The notes: generated from the sequence alone by a model not told the origin. A stretch of 64,000 nt of DNA from Alkalicoccus daliensis (GCF_900103955.1 NZ_FNIL01000004.1:120000-183999); one strand, 5' to 3'. Shown: positions 42,428 to 52,648, counted from the stretch's first letter. A program made the numbers and translations.

Positions 42428-43225
42428 TTATCCCTGTAGTAAAGATTCCCCTCCGTCAATATACAGTTCTGTTCCTGTGATATGCGCCGCTTTTTCAGAA
42501 AACAGGAACGCTACCGCATCTGCAATCTGCTCCGGCTTTGCATTTCCAGCCATAAGCGGCTGGTGTCCTCTTGGAAACTGCACCTGCATACTAATTTTTT
42601 TCACATCTGGGTCTGAAGTAATTGATTCACTCATTGTTGTTTCCACTCCGCCCGGACAAACCGCGTTTACCCGTATGCCGAACTGGCCAAGCTCCAGCGC
42701 AGCCATTTTCATAAAAGCTGCCTGGCCGGCTTTTGCCGTGCTGTAGCAGCCAAAGCCCGGCTGGGAAAAAACACGGTTCCCGCTGACAGAACTTGTGATT
42801 ACGATACTTCCTCCTTTTTTCTTCAAGTAAGGTATCGCCTGTTTCACAGTTAAAAAGCACCCCGTAAGATCGACATTCATTGTATTCTGCCAATCCTCCA
42901 GCTTCATCTTTTCAATCGGTGCCATCGTGCCGCCAATGCCTGCGTTCGCAAATACCGCGTCCAGCGCTCCCCACTGCTCATAAATCTTTTGAAAGCAGCC
43001 TCGTACATCTTCTTCTTGGGAAACATCTCCTGTTACCGCCAACAGGTTTTCTGCCAGGTTTCTGCTGCGCAGTTCTCCCACGCTTTTCTCCACTTTTTCC
43101 TCATCTATATCAAATAAGCAGACCCTGGCCCCCTGCTCCATAAACCTCTGCACAGATGCATAGCCTATTCCTGCTGATCCTCCGGTAACAAGAATGACTT
43201 TTCCAGAAAATTCTGTACCGCTCAA
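42428..43225 (-). CDS. SDR-family dehydrogenase
   Basis: A 265-residue classical SDR: TGGSAGIGYAS near residue 14, FANAGIGG near 93, catalytic Ser in ITSSVSG near 143 and YSTAKAGQAAF near 158, ending 'YIDGGESLLQG'. It starts with TTG at 43225 behind GGAGG with an eight-base spacing. It shares a putative operator with kduI. The substrate may be an uronate or deoxyketo-sugar, or an alcohol; the sequence does not tell. A second SDR (KduD) is already present for the main pathway. Confidence 0.87.
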   Translation of the reverse strand: MSGTEFSGKVILVTGGSAGIGYASVQRFMEQGARVCLFDIDEEKVEKSVGELRSRNLAENLLAVTGDVSQEEDVRGCFQKIYEQWGALDAVFANAGIGGTMAPIEKMKLEDWQNTMNVDLTGCFLTVKQAIPYLKKKGGSIVITSSVSGNRVFSQPGFGCYSTAKAGQAAFMKMAALELGQFGIRVNAVCPGGVETTMSESITSDPDVKKISMQVQFPRGHQPLMAGNAKPEQIADAVAFLFSEKAAHITGTELYIDGGESLLQG

Positions 43226-43307
43226 TTTAATAACCTCCTTTTTTCATGATCTTACCGCAAAACAAATTATAATAATTTTGTTTGTTTAAGATTAATTATA
43301 ACCGAAA

Positions 43308-43319
43308 TTGTTCGAAAAT
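43308..43319. promoter_or_regulatory. Candidate DeoR operator, copy 2
   Basis: TTGTTCGAAAAT, identical to the copy at 41089, about 80 bases upstream of the SDR start, in a promoter region rich in T and A tracts. Confidence 0.45.
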
Positions 43320-43401
43320 CCTTGTATTATTATTTAAAACAAAATATTTTTTTGTTAAATAAAGATAATTAAAATAATTTTGTGAATCTCAAGCAGTAAA
43401 A

Positions 43402-43437
43402 AAGCGGCGTTCCGAAGATAACTTCGGAACGCCGCTT
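43402..43437 (-). terminator. Terminator of the lutABC operon
   Basis: A 16-bp perfect stem (43402-43417, 43422-43437, 4-nt loop), GC-rich, followed in the minus direction by six T residues, just past the lutC stop. Confidence 0.92.
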
Positions 43438-43446
43438 CTTTAATTA

Positions 43447-44160
43447 TTACGCATCTTCAACAACGATATAAATTACCTTCACAGGACCGTGCACCCCGAC
43501 AACGAGGCGCAGCTCGATATCCGCAGAGTTACTTGGCCCGGAAATAAAATTAATACAGGAAGGCATCTGTCCATTCTTCTGGTTATCCCTGATAATTTTT
43601 GCGGCCTGCGTCATCCGCGGCACGAGCGTGCTTTTCGGAATAATCGCGATATAGTTTTCCGGCAGCAGGCTGACCGAACGCCCAATGCCCTCCTGCCGGA
43701 ATAAAACGACCGTGCCGGATTCCGCCAGCGTAACGTCTGAGAAGGTGATGCCGATGTTTGCTTTTTCAGCAATTTTAAAATTATCCTCCCGGCTTCCTTC
43801 CTCCCAGATGTGCAGAGAACCGTTCTTTTCTTCCTGCTTCAGATAGTTCCCGAGACCAAAGGAAGAAAAACGCTCATCCCTGGTACATACAATCGGCCCG
43901 CCACCGAGTTCGCTGACCGCTTCCTGCAGAAACTTTTCAAGGTCCTGGCTTGTGCTAGTGACGACATCTGTATGAATTGCTCTGCTGTGTGCGATTAACA
44001 CATCAACCAGTTCGTCCTGCGAAGCACCCTCCAGCACTTTATCCTGTGGACGCTTTGACCAGGCAGGTAGAGTGACAGAAGCAGGCGCTTCTTCTCTGCC
44101 CATCCTGTTGGAGAGCCGCTTTAAAAATTTATCTTTCCCGCTGATCGTCCCTGTTTCCAT
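43447..44160 (-). CDS. lutC: L-lactate utilisation protein LutC
   Basis: A 237-residue DUF162/LUD-domain protein, third component of the L-lactate oxidising complex. Family features include '[20 protein letters not shown]' near residue 158 and '[19 protein letters not shown]' near 212. GGGGGGAG precedes the ATG, which lies inside the lutB coding end (32-nt overlap), so the two are coupled. It acts with LutA and LutB to oxidise L-lactate to pyruvate. Confidence 0.94.
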   Translation of the reverse strand: METGTISGKDKFLKRLSNRMGREEAPASVTLPAWSKRPQDKVLEGASQDELVDVLIAHSRAIHTDVVTSTSQDLEKFLQEAVSELGGGPIVCTRDERFSSFGLGNYLKQEEKNGSLHIWEEGSREDNFKIAEKANIGITFSDVTLAESGTVVLFRQEGIGRSVSLLPENYIAIIPKSTLVPRMTQAAKIIRDNQKNGQMPSCINFISGPSNSADIELRLVVGVHGPVKVIYIVVEDA

Positions 44161-45583
44161 CGCGCGCTCCCCCCTTTCTTTTCTTAAACCATTTCCGGAA
44201 GGTGTCTCCTTTGGAATTCGGCAGGTTACGTATTTCTGTCCAGAGCTTAATCGGCCCCGGACCGATTCCTCCGCCGTCTTTTCCTTCCGCTACAATATTC
44301 ATCAGAAAAGGCACCTGTTTCCCGCCCATTTTAAAGAAGCTGGGATGACTTGTGCCGTAGCCGAATCCTTGCATCATCACTTTTTCCGTAAACGTTCCGA
44401 GCTTTTCTTTTTCCACGATATCTTTTCGGTGTTCGATTAACAGCTCGTGCAGTGGAATTTTCACCGGACAGGCATCTGTACATGCTGCACAGAGCGAGGA
44501 AGCATACGGCAGCTCCTTATGGTCGTCATAGCCTTCCAGCAGCGGCGTAAGGACAGCACCGATCGGTCCTGGATAAATAGAGCCGTAGGAGTGACCGCCG
44601 ACATGCCGGTACACTGGACACACATTAATACAGGCGGCACAGCGGATGCACTGTAAAGCTGACTGGTACTTGGTTCCTAATATTTTGGAGCGTCCATTAT
44701 CGATAATTACAACGTGAAAATCCTCCGGACCGTCCCCTTCTCCTCCGGGGCTCGGTGTAAGCCCGGTAATATAACTCGTCAGCTTCTGGCCCACCGCACT
44801 CCGGCAGAGCATCGTTACAAGTACATCGAGTTCTTCCCAGGTAGGGACGATCCGCTCCATTCCCATCACGGCGATGGTTGTTTTCGGGATAGTCGTTGCC
44901 AGCCTGGCATTCCCCTCGTTCGTTACGAGAGAGATAGCGCCTGATTCGGCGACAGCAAAGTTACATCCGGTAATTCCGATATCTGCCTGCATAAACTCCG
45001 TTCGCAGCTGTTCACGGGCAAATTTCGCCAGTCTTTCCGGCTCCGCGGTATCTTCATAGCCCCGTTTCACGTGAAACGTTTCACGGATCTGCTCTTTATT
45101 TTTGTGAAGTGCCGGCACCACGATGTGCGAAGGTGGATCATGGTCATCCAGCTGCAGAATCCACTCTCCCAAATCAGACTCAATAACTTCGCACCCTGCT
45201 TTTTCAAGTGCTTCATTCATGCCGATTTCTTCGGACACCATTGATTTTGCTTTGAGAATCTTTTTCGCGTTCTTTTGCTTTGCTACGTTCGTAATGTATT
45301 CGTTTGCTTCTTCCGGCGTTTCAGCAAAGTGGACGTGTCCCCCCTGCTTTGCCACGTTTTCTGCAAACTGATTCAAGTAATAGTCGAGATTTTCCAGAGT
45401 GTGCTGCCGAATCTCTTCTGACAGCTCTCTCCAGTCTTCCCAGTCACCCATTTCTTCTGTGATCGCAGACTTTCTTCCTTCCAGGCGATCCTGTGCGGAA
45501 GATACAGCCTGCCGCATAAAATCATTTTTAATTCCTTTGTCCACCCGCTCGAAAAAAGAGTCATTGCTTATTTTAATTCCCAA
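44129..45583 (-). CDS. lutB: L-lactate utilisation iron-sulfur protein LutB
   Basis: A 484-residue protein: LUD domain in the first 300 residues and a ferredoxin-like domain with two cysteine clusters, [14 protein letters not shown] near 308 and [11 protein letters not shown] near 358, for [4Fe-4S] centres. It transfers electrons during L-lactate oxidation. Its start overlaps the lutA end by 11 bases. All expected cluster cysteines are present. Confidence 0.95.
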   Translation of the reverse strand: MGIKISNDSFFERVDKGIKNDFMRQAVSSAQDRLEGRKSAITEEMGDWEDWRELSEEIRQHTLENLDYYLNQFAENVAKQGGHVHFAETPEEANEYITNVAKQKNAKKILKAKSMVSEEIGMNEALEKAGCEVIESDLGEWILQLDDHDPPSHIVVPALHKNKEQIRETFHVKRGYEDTAEPERLAKFAREQLRTEFMQADIGITGCNFAVAESGAISLVTNEGNARLATTIPKTTIAVMGMERIVPTWEELDVLVTMLCRSAVGQKLTSYITGLTPSPGGEGDGPEDFHVVIIDNGRSKILGTKYQSALQCIRCAACINVCPVYRHVGGHSYGSIYPGPIGAVLTPLLEGYDDHKELPYASSLCAACTDACPVKIPLHELLIEHRKDIVEKEKLGTFTEKVMMQGFGYGTSHPSFFKMGGKQVPFLMNIVAEGKDGGGIGPGPIKLWTEIRNLPNSKGDTFRKWFKKRKGGARDGNRDDQRER

Positions 45584-46319
45584 CGCTCTCCCCCGTTTCC
45601 TGACGCTGATTTAGTACTTCTGCGATATGCATCACTTCCACGTCGATACCGAGCCGTTCCAGCCTGCCGCCGATATTCATGAGGCACCCGAGATCGGATC
45701 CGACGAGTACTTCCGCTTTTGTATCAACAATGTGCTTTACTTTGTCGTCCACCATCTGCTCAGAAATCGCGAGCATTTTTACGCTGAATGTACCACCGAA
45801 TCCGCAGCACTGCTCTTTATAGGGAAGTGTATCAAAGGTGATTCCCTCCACATTTTCCAGCAGCTTCACCGGCGGCTCAGTCACTTTCATAATCCGCGTC
45901 ATATGGCAGGAAGTATGATACGTTACTCTTTTCGGAAAATAAGCGCCGATATCAGTGATGTTCAGTACGTCGACGAGAAACTGTGTGAATTCATATGTTT
46001 TATCTGCCAGCTTTCGCGCCCGGTCGTGCCATGAAGGTTCATCCACCAGTAAGTGGGGATATTCTTTCACCATGCCGGCACAGGAACCTGATGGTGCGAC
46101 TACTGCTTCTGCATGTTCAAAGGTACGGATAAAGTGCTTGGCCGCTTTTTTTGCTTCTTTATGATAGCCGCTGTTAAAAGCCGGCTGGCCGCAGCAGGTC
46201 TGTTTTTCCGGGAAAACTACTTCACATCCTGCGCGTTCCAGTACTTCGACCACGCTTCTGCCTACGCGTGATGAGTATACGACATCACCGATACAGGTGA
46301 TAAATAGGGAAACTTTCAT
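45573..46319 (-). CDS. lutA: L-lactate utilisation iron-sulfur protein LutA
   Basis: A 248-residue protein with two CCG (cysteine-rich) domains: '[15 protein letters not shown]' near residue 40 and '[14 protein letters not shown]' near residue 168, similar to GlpC and heterodisulfide reductase. First gene of lutABC, with AGGAGGAATACTTAA before the ATG. No LutR-type GntR regulator gene lies beside it. L-lactate made from rhamnose by the RhaEW product nearby would be a substrate. Confidence 0.95.
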   Translation of the reverse strand: MKVSLFITCIGDVVYSSRVGRSVVEVLERAGCEVVFPEKQTCCGQPAFNSGYHKEAKKAAKHFIRTFEHAEAVVAPSGSCAGMVKEYPHLLVDEPSWHDRARKLADKTYEFTQFLVDVLNITDIGAYFPKRVTYHTSCHMTRIMKVTEPPVKLLENVEGITFDTLPYKEQCCGFGGTFSVKMLAISEQMVDDKVKHIVDTKAEVLVGSDLGCLMNIGGRLERLGIDVEVMHIAEVLNQRQETGESVGN

Positions 46320-46466
46320 TTAAGTATTCCTCCTGTCTTTTGTGCAAAGACTTTATAAAAATTATCGTACAGTGATTGGCGTTTATAGTTTGTCGTTCTG
46401 CTTTCGCCAGGTATTTTAAGAAACTACCATAAAAACATATCTTTTTTAATATAGGAGAGTTCATAT

Positions 46467-46610
46467 TGCTGTTCCACTTTCGGCGAAGGCTTGCTCGAGG
46501 GCTTGTCTTCGACTAATTTCTCTTGCGCTGCGCTTCTTCGAAATGGATTCTCAGACTGCGCTCATCCTCTGAGCGTCCTCGCCTTCATTTCACAGTAGAG
46601 ACTATTTTTA
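46467..46610. repeat. Dispersed intergenic repeat, copy 2
   Basis: The first 58 bases align with 15851-15908 (CTTTCGG, AGGGCTTGT and CGACTAATTTCTCTT in common). The right half (GCGCTGCGCTTCTTCG onwards) is not shared, and the copy at 15845 has a different right end. The base composition is richer in GC than the flanks. Confidence 0.55.
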
Positions 46611-46844
46611 TTGTATGTGGTGCAGATATTTATTCTGCAAAAGTGACCATCATGAAAAACAAACGTATATTAAATTATGTGTGGTGAAATTTATATACTA
46701 TGAGTAATTACTAGGGAAAATAAATTTTTAAAGAAAAGCAGAAAAATTTTTCGCTTTGAAAGCTGCAAGATTTTGGTGCAATTTTTCGAAAATTTAACGA
46801 ACATCACTTTAGAAATCATTCTAAATATACGTAAAATAAAAGCA

Positions 46845-46975
46845 GGATCGGAATGAAAGTCGTTGACTCCTGCGGGATCAGCGCAGCCTGAGCATCCATT
46901 CTGACATTGTTTCGCAATGGAAGAATTAGTTGCAGGCAAGCCCTGCGGAAAGCATCCGAATGTAATGGAGTTCAT
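46845..46975. repeat. GC-rich element with CTCCTGCGGGATC core
   Basis: A segment with GACTCCTGCGGGATCAGCG on its left and CCCTGCGGAAAGCATCCGAA on its right. The core TCCTGCGGGATC recurs at 16063-16074, where it pairs with CCGCAGG in a hairpin. Elements of this kind (CTCCTGCGGGA ... GCGGAAAGC) are, to my knowledge, common between genes of alkaliphilic Bacillaceae. Confidence 0.5.
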
Positions 46976-47151
46976 TCACATCGTTCATAAATAAACGCTT
47001 TGATAAGAAGAATAAAAATCACTTTTTTAAATATAAATCCTCCATATTTTATAACCTCTGCTTCCAGGAAGGTCCTGTAGGAACTGACTAACAGAATTTT
47101 TTATAAACGGATTCCTCTAAACCCAAAACGTGTGCTGTAAATACAGCATAA

Positions 47152-47203
47152 GCCTCCATCGCAGGAGGGGAAAGCTTTCCCGAAATTCCCGGATAATGGA
47201 GGC
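47152..47203 (-). terminator. Large hairpin beyond rhaA, possible terminator
   Basis: GCCTCCAT (47152-47159) pairs with ATGGAGGC (47196-47203), enclosing an inner palindrome GGGAAAGCTTTCCC. It lies 15 bases past the rhaA stop but has no T run, so it may protect the mRNA end rather than terminate. Confidence 0.45.
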
Positions 47204-47218
47204 CTCTGCTGCAGCTGT

Positions 47219-48472
47219 CTATCTTTTCGAAAGTACGTCTTCTTCATATTGTTTTACATCTTCCAGCCATTTTTCTGCGACTGGCACTTCCATCTTTTCG
47301 CAGTAATAATCCCACACTGCTCCGAATGGATATGTTTTGAATTCTTCTAAAAGCGCAAGTCTTTCTGTGTAATTCCCGTCTTCCTGCAACTGCTTTAAAT
47401 GCTCATGCGGCAGAAGGTGCGCGTAAAGAAGCGCCTTGATCATATTGCGTGTACCGATCGTCCAGGCTGCTATTCTGTTAATGCTTGCATCAAAGAAATC
47501 CAGTCCGATGCTTACTTTATCCAGTGCATCGTTGCGGACAATTTCCAATGCAATTTCCTTCAGTTCATCATCCAGTGTCACTACATGGTCGCTGTCCCAG
47601 CGTACGGGACGGGACACATGCAGCGCGAGTCGTTCATTGAAAGGAAGCATTGCGGAAATTTTATTGGACACCATTTCTGTTGGATGATAGTGCCCGGTAT
47701 CCAGTAAACAAAGTTTATCATTTTTCAGCGCATAGCTTAAGTAAAACTCATGTGACCCTACAACAAATGCTTCTGATCCAATACCGAAAAGCTTGCTTTC
47801 TACCGCATCCAGATTGTGTGCAGTATCGATTTCCTCGGAGAAAATTTTATCCAGAGAATCCTTCAGCCGCAGCCGCGGCGTCAGCCGGTCACTTGGCGTA
47901 TCCTTAAAACCGTCCGGAATCCAGATATTTGTGAGTGCCGGAGTCCCTAATTCTTTTCCAAAGTACGCTGCCACCCGGCGGGAAGCTTTGCAGTGTTCAA
48001 TCCAGAAATTACGGATGTTTTCATCTGCGTGTGCAAGCGTCAGGCCGTCAGCTGCTTTATCGTGGGAAAAAAGCGTTGGATTGAAATCAAGTCCAAGCTC
48101 ATTTTCTTTTGCCCACTTCACCCATTTTTCGAAATGCTTCGGTTCAATTTGATCACGGTCTATTTCTTCCCCGTCTGTTTCTGCATAAATTGCATGCAGA
48201 TTAATCCGGTGCTTCCCTGGAATCAGCGAAAGTGCTTTGTCCAGATCTTTACGAAGCTCTTCCCCATTCGTTGCTTTCCCGGGATAGTCTCCTGTAACTT
48301 CAATGCCGCCGGAGAGATCGTGCTGTGCTGCTTCAAAGCCTGTCACGTCATCTCCCTGCCAGCAGTGGATCGAAATCGGCACCTCCTGCAGCTTAGAGAA
48401 AACATCTTCCAAATTTATATTCCATGCTTCATATTGTTCCTTTGCGAGCTCGAATCTTTTTTCTACGGACAT
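47219..48472 (-). CDS. rhaA: L-rhamnose isomerase
   Basis: A 417-residue metal-dependent TIM-barrel isomerase converting L-rhamnose to L-rhamnulose. Visible marks are the substrate region [14 protein letters not shown] near residue 31, the metal-ligand segments '[11 protein letters not shown]' and [16 protein letters not shown] near 265, and [13 protein letters not shown] near 327. The open frame begins 64 codons earlier inside rhaB, which is not plausible; the ATG at 48472 has AGAGGAAGG upstream and lies five bases past the rhaB stop. The order is rhaEW, rhaB, rhaA, all on the minus strand. Confidence 0.94.
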   Translation of the reverse strand: MSVEKRFELAKEQYEAWNINLEDVFSKLQEVPISIHCWQGDDVTGFEAAQHDLSGGIEVTGDYPGKATNGEELRKDLDKALSLIPGKHRINLHAIYAETDGEEIDRDQIEPKHFEKWVKWAKENELGLDFNPTLFSHDKAADGLTLAHADENIRNFWIEHCKASRRVAAYFGKELGTPALTNIWIPDGFKDTPSDRLTPRLRLKDSLDKIFSEEIDTAHNLDAVESKLFGIGSEAFVVGSHEFYLSYALKNDKLCLLDTGHYHPTEMVSNKISAMLPFNERLALHVSRPVRWDSDHVVTLDDELKEIALEIVRNDALDKVSIGLDFFDASINRIAAWTIGTRNMIKALLYAHLLPHEHLKQLQEDGNYTERLALLEEFKTYPFGAVWDYYCEKMEVPVAEKWLEDVKQYEEDVLSKR

Positions 48473-48477
48473 ATTCT

Positions 48478-49884
48478 TCATCCTTCCTCTGGTAAGTACG
48501 TGACCAAGGAAAAAGAGTTGGCTGTTACTTCCCGGCCCTTTTCCAAGGAGCTTATCTGTTTCTGTGCAATGAACTGCACGAGTAGATTTCCAATTGCAGT
48601 TGCTTCGACAGGACCTGAAATTACCTGCTTTCCGGTAAAGTCTGCCGTCAGCTGGTTCAGCCACTGGTTCTGGCTGCCTCCGCCGATTACATGAATGCGT
48701 TCGTACTGCTCTCCGGTCAGCGCTTCAATTTCGTTTACCGTAGATGCATAGGAAGCTGCCAGACTCCGGAAAATACAGCGTGCAAAATCTCCCGGCTCTT
48801 CAGGAACTTCTTCCCCTTGTTCACTGCAGCTTTCCTTTATTGCTTCCTTCATGCTTTCCGGACGAAGAAACCGCTCTTCGTTGACGTTTACGATCGTATC
48901 AAGCGCGGATTCCTTTGCCAGCTCCACAAATTCAGCGAAGGAGTACTTATCATTATACTCCCGCTTTACTTCCTGAATCATCCAGAGTCCCATAATATTT
49001 TTTAAAAAGCGGAAACGGTTTTCCACGCCGCCTTCGTTCGTAAAGTTTTTTTCGCGCGTTTCCTTTGAGATGACCGGTTCTTTTTCTTCCACTCCCATTA
49101 AAGACCATGTGCCTGAGCTGATATAAACTGCTTTGTCTTTGATCGGCGCTGCTGCTACGGCAGAAGCTGTATCATGAGTTCCGGGAAAAACGACATTCAT
49201 CTCAACGCCGAATTCCTCCTGAAGCTCCTCTTTTACAGGACCGAGAGTTTCGCCAGGCTTTCTCAGCTCTGGAAAAAGTGTATGGGGGATGCCGAGCGTA
49301 TCGAGCGTTCCCTTATCCCATTCTCCGGTTTCTGCGGAAATAAGCTGAGTCGTCGTAGCATTCGTGTATTCCGCGGCCTGCCTGCCGGTAAGCAGAAAGT
49401 GCAGGTAATCAGGAATTAACAGCAGTTTTTCTGCTTTTTCCCACAGTTCCGGCTCCTGTTTTTTATGGGCTGCGAGCTGATAAATGGTATTGAAAGGCTG
49501 ATACTGGATGCCTGTCCGCCGGTATAGTTCTTCCTGCGGCAGGAGTGCGTGCACTTCCTCGATCACTGCTTTTGTTCTTTGGTCTCGGTAAGCGATCGGC
49601 TTCATCAGCGGCTGATTTTCTTTATCCAGCAGGACGTAATCCACTGCCCACGTATCGATTCCGATGCTTGCAGGGCGCTCCCCCATCGCAAAGGCCTTAC
49701 GGATGCCTGTTAAAATTTCCTGGTGCAAATGTTCAATGTCCCAGCATTCATAGCCGTTTTCTTGTATCATTTTATTCTCAAAACGATGTATTTCTTTCGT
49801 ATTTAACGTGTTGTTTTCAAGAGATCCAAGAATCAACCGTCCACTGGAAGCTCCAATGTCCACTGCCAAACTGGATGAACTCAT
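48478..49884 (-). CDS. rhaB: Rhamnulokinase
   Basis: A 468-residue FGGY-family kinase that phosphorylates L-rhamnulose at C1. The N-terminal phosphate loop is [14 protein letters not shown] (residue 7), [14 protein letters not shown] is near residue 73, [12 protein letters not shown] near 237 and [17 protein letters not shown] near 400. GGAGGAATAAC precedes the ATG. A gap of about 150 bases separates it from rhaEW upstream; I see no clear terminator there, so one transcript is likely. Confidence 0.94.
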   Translation of the reverse strand: MSSSSLAVDIGASSGRLILGSLENNTLNTKEIHRFENKMIQENGYECWDIEHLHQEILTGIRKAFAMGERPASIGIDTWAVDYVLLDKENQPLMKPIAYRDQRTKAVIEEVHALLPQEELYRRTGIQYQPFNTIYQLAAHKKQEPELWEKAEKLLLIPDYLHFLLTGRQAAEYTNATTTQLISAETGEWDKGTLDTLGIPHTLFPELRKPGETLGPVKEELQEEFGVEMNVVFPGTHDTASAVAAAPIKDKAVYISSGTWSLMGVEEKEPVISKETREKNFTNEGGVENRFRFLKNIMGLWMIQEVKREYNDKYSFAEFVELAKESALDTIVNVNEERFLRPESMKEAIKESCSEQGEEVPEEPGDFARCIFRSLAASYASTVNEIEALTGEQYERIHVIGGGSQNQWLNQLTADFTGKQVISGPVEATAIGNLLVQFIAQKQISSLEKGREVTANSFSLVTYLPEEG

Positions 49885-50032
49885 GTTATTCCTCCTACAA
49901 AGATCCCGCAGAGATGCTGCTGATCTTTCAGTTATCTCGTCTGTCCTGCGATAACGTTTTCAAAAAACGCTCCCGTCTGGTAAAAAGCATGCAGTCATTC
50001 AGGTTGGTTCCCCGGAATGACTTTGCAGGCTG

Positions 50033-52102
50033 TTATCTTGTGAAAGCAGCCGGCACGCCGCCATCTACAGTGATCATGCATCCTGTTGTTTTTTCAGATT
50101 TGCTTGAAGCAAGGAAAGCGATCGATTCTGCAATATCACGCGGCAGAATGTGCACCCGGAGGATCGTTCTCTTGCGGTAGTGCTCCTCCAGTTCATCCGG
50201 ATGAATTCCGTAAGCTGCGGCTCTTTCTTCTTTCCAGGCAGAGCTCCAGATTGCGGACCCCTGCAGTACTGCATCCGGAAGCACGGAATTTACGCGGATT
50301 CCGTGCTCTCCGCCTTCAGCAGCGAAACATCTTGCCAAATGTGTTTCCATAGCTTTCACCGAGCTGTAAGCCGCGGCGTTCTTACCGGCATAGATGGAGT
50401 TCTTGGAGCCGATGAAAATCATGGAACCGCCGGTGTTCTGCTTTTTCATTTGAATAAGCGCTTCTTTCGCCACCAGGAAGTACCCTGTACCAAGTACATC
50501 CATATTCAGCTGCCACTCTTTTAAGGAAGTTTCTTCAATCGGATTGGAAGTCGCAAGTCCGGCGTTGTTAACGATAGTATCCACTCCGCCGTAAGCTAAT
50601 GCAGCTTTTTTATATGCCTCCTGAATCTGTCCTTCGCTCGTTACGTCCATTTGAATAGCAGTAGCTCTTCCCGGGCCGAACGTTTCATTAATTTCTGCAG
50701 CGACTTTTTCCGCTCCTTCAAGGTTCAGGTCCGTTACGAGTACGTGTGCGCCTTCCTCTACAAACTTCTTGCACGTTTCACTGCCTATTCCACCCGCGCC
50801 GCCTGTCACAAGCGCGACCTTTCGGGAGAATTCCGCTTCTGCCGGTGCAAGAGAAAGCTTATACAGCTCCAGCGGCCAGTATTCAATCTCATAAGACTCA
50901 TTTTCATTCAGGGAAACAAATTCTCCTAGATACGTAGCACCTTTCATTACCTGTACCGCACGGTTATAAAGTGCACCGCTCACGTTTGCCATCTTCAGGT
51001 CTTTACCGGTATTCACCATGCCGAGTCCCGGGATTAAAATAACGCGCGGAGATGGTTCAAACATAACGTCTCCTTCATTCTTGTTGCGTTCGAAATATTC
51101 CTGGTATTCTTTTTTATAAGCAGCAATGCTGCTCTTTAATTTTTCTTTTAAATCTTCTGCAGATTCACTCTGTGGATTCCAGTCTACAAATAAAGGAACA
51201 CGCTTTGTGTGCACGAGATGATCCGGGCAGGCTGCCCCTACCTGGGAAAGCTTTTCAGCATTATTGCTGTTTACAAACGTAAGTACTTCTTCATTATCAT
51301 CGTAAGTAAGTATCATCGCTTTTTCTTCAAAAACCTGTCCTCGGATAAATGGCATTACGTCAGACAGTACTTCACGTCTTTCCGACTCCTCCAGGGATTG
51401 GTATTTCTCCCCGCCGAACGCTTCTTTGCTTTCTCCTGCTTTATTGATGTATGCTTCCGCTTCATTAATAACGTCGATAGTTTTATCATAGCTTTCTTTG
51501 GCAGTTTCTCCCCAGACGACAAGGCCGTGCTTCTCCATCAGCACGAGGTCTGCTTTTGGATTTGCTGCCACACCGTCAGCAATCATTTTCGACAGCTTAA
51601 AGCCGGGACGGATATAAGGAACCCATACGAAGCGGTCACCGAAAATTTCTTTTGCAATTTCTTTCCCGTTATCCGCACAGGCGATACTGATAATCGCATC
51701 CGGGTGCGTGTGATCTACGTGCTTATAAGGAAGGAACGCGTGAAGCAGCGTTTCAATAGAAGAACGCGGGTGGCTGCTGTTGATCATGCAGTGCGACAGG
51801 TATGCAACCATATCCTCATCGCTCATATCTTCTCTTTCTTTTAAAGGAGCAATATCATCGAGCTTCAGGCCGGTAAAGTTATGGCTTCCCATTGTAGCCA
51901 GGTCCGAGCCGCTTCCTTTTACCCACATTACCTCTACATCTCTGCCGCGGAAATCTTTTTCTGTTGTCTTAATAGAAGTATTTCCGCCGCCAAAGTTACA
52001 GACTGCTCTGTCGGAACCGATCAAGTTGGAGCGGTAAACAAGCTCATCTAATTTTGTGTTTAACTTGCTGCTTTCTTCTGCATTCCATAAATTTTTAACC
52101 AT
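50033..52102 (-). CDS. rhaEW: Bifunctional rhamnulose-1-phosphate aldolase / L-lactaldehyde dehydrogenase
   Basis: A 689-residue fusion. Residues 1-420 are a class II (zinc) aldolase: 'VDHTHPDAIISIACADNG' near 130 and 'EKHGLVVWGET' near 190 supply the histidines. Residues 428-689 are an SDR: ALVTGGAGGIGSET, NNAGLATSNP and YSSVKAMETH. The first part splits L-rhamnulose 1-phosphate to dihydroxyacetone phosphate and L-lactaldehyde; the second oxidises the lactaldehyde to L-lactate. GGAGGTTCAT precedes the ATG. The link to LutABC, which can then oxidise L-lactate, is functional inference. Confidence 0.93.
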   Translation of the reverse strand: MVKNLWNAEESSKLNTKLDELVYRSNLIGSDRAVCNFGGGNTSIKTTEKDFRGRDVEVMWVKGSGSDLATMGSHNFTGLKLDDIAPLKEREDMSDEDMVAYLSHCMINSSHPRSSIETLLHAFLPYKHVDHTHPDAIISIACADNGKEIAKEIFGDRFVWVPYIRPGFKLSKMIADGVAANPKADLVLMEKHGLVVWGETAKESYDKTIDVINEAEAYINKAGESKEAFGGEKYQSLEESERREVLSDVMPFIRGQVFEEKAMILTYDDNEEVLTFVNSNNAEKLSQVGAACPDHLVHTKRVPLFVDWNPQSESAEDLKEKLKSSIAAYKKEYQEYFERNKNEGDVMFEPSPRVILIPGLGMVNTGKDLKMANVSGALYNRAVQVMKGATYLGEFVSLNENESYEIEYWPLELYKLSLAPAEAEFSRKVALVTGGAGGIGSETCKKFVEEGAHVLVTDLNLEGAEKVAAEINETFGPGRATAIQMDVTSEGQIQEAYKKAALAYGGVDTIVNNAGLATSNPIEETSLKEWQLNMDVLGTGYFLVAKEALIQMKKQNTGGSMIFIGSKNSIYAGKNAAAYSSVKAMETHLARCFAAEGGEHGIRVNSVLPDAVLQGSAIWSSAWKEERAAAYGIHPDELEEHYRKRTILRVHILPRDIAESIAFLASSKSEKTTGCMITVDGGVPAAFTR

Positions 52103-52137
52103 ATGAACCTCCAGCGAATTATTTTTGATATATCCAC

Positions 52138-52166
52138 ATTATAATCTTTTAAATTTTTGTTTTCAA
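52138..52166 (-). promoter_or_regulatory. Sigma-A promoter of rhaEW
   Basis: On the minus strand TTGAAA and TATAAT are exactly 17 nt apart, with a start site about 30 bases before the coding start. It is one of the best promoter matches in the window. Confidence 0.7.
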
Positions 52167-52213
52167 CATTTTTATTTGTTTACAAAATAAATGCCGCAGG
52201 ATATGATAAATGT

Positions 52214-52230
52214 ATAAAAACGTTTACAAT
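52214..52230 (-). promoter_or_regulatory. cre-like site upstream of rhaEW
   Basis: The minus-strand sequence TTGTAAACGTTTTTAT matches the CcpA consensus except at one of the outer bases. It lies about 50 bases upstream of the -35 box, so its effect is uncertain. Confidence 0.4.
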
Positions 52231-52648
52231 ACTGGTAAGTTTGAATGTGTGTGGGAATTTTATCAGTGATTACAATCAGGAAATCAAAAATTACTGTGAC
52301 AGGTCCTTTATACAGCTGTGTTTTCACCAGAAGCTTTCACTCGGCTGGTTGTTCCTATTCGATCATCTTCCCTTTGACTATGCTGGATCAGCCCAGGCTA
52401 AAATGAAAACCACTACAGCTTACAGACATAACGCTTTTATACCGATTAGTAATATAATTGTATTTCCTCTCAGTCATTTAAGAAGACGTATTTAAAAGTA
52501 TATTTTCCGTTCTAAAGAAACACTCCTCTTTCCAAAAAAATAAATAAACACCAGCTGAAATGTGTTTTCTTACGGGAGTTTTTGTATAATTAATAAATAG
52601 ATATAAAGAATTTATTCGTGTTTACCAAATATAAAAGGAGATGCAGCG

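Larger units (their letters stand above)
46320..47218. other. Long intergenic region with repeat elements
   Basis: About 900 bases with no credible gene. It contains the second copy of the dispersed repeat (46467-46610), a GC-rich element starting near 46845, AT-rich stretches between them and a large hairpin beyond the rhaA stop. A 94-codon minus-strand frame (46691-46975) runs through the element and has no ribosome site. Confidence 0.6.
52103..52648. other. Divergent control region of the rhamnose genes
   Basis: About 546 bases between rhaEW (minus) and the DeoR gene (plus). It has the rhaEW promoter, T-rich repeats typical of DeoR sites (around 52155-52190), a cre-like site and a TATAAT at 52585-52590 for the regulator. 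A 112-codon plus-strand frame (52157-52495) has no ribosome site and is not called. Confidence 0.55.

Noticed and set aside
46691-46975. 94-codon minus-strand frame between lutA and rhaA
   Set aside because: It runs through the CTCCTGCGGGATC element and AT-rich DNA, has no ribosome site and no recognisable domain.
47993-48694. 233-codon plus-strand frame opposite rhaA and rhaB
   Set aside because: Antisense to two confidently identified genes and without a ribosome site.
52157-52495. 112-codon plus-strand frame in the rhamnose control region
   Set aside because: It lies over the rhaEW promoter and cre-like site, has no ribosome site and resembles no family.
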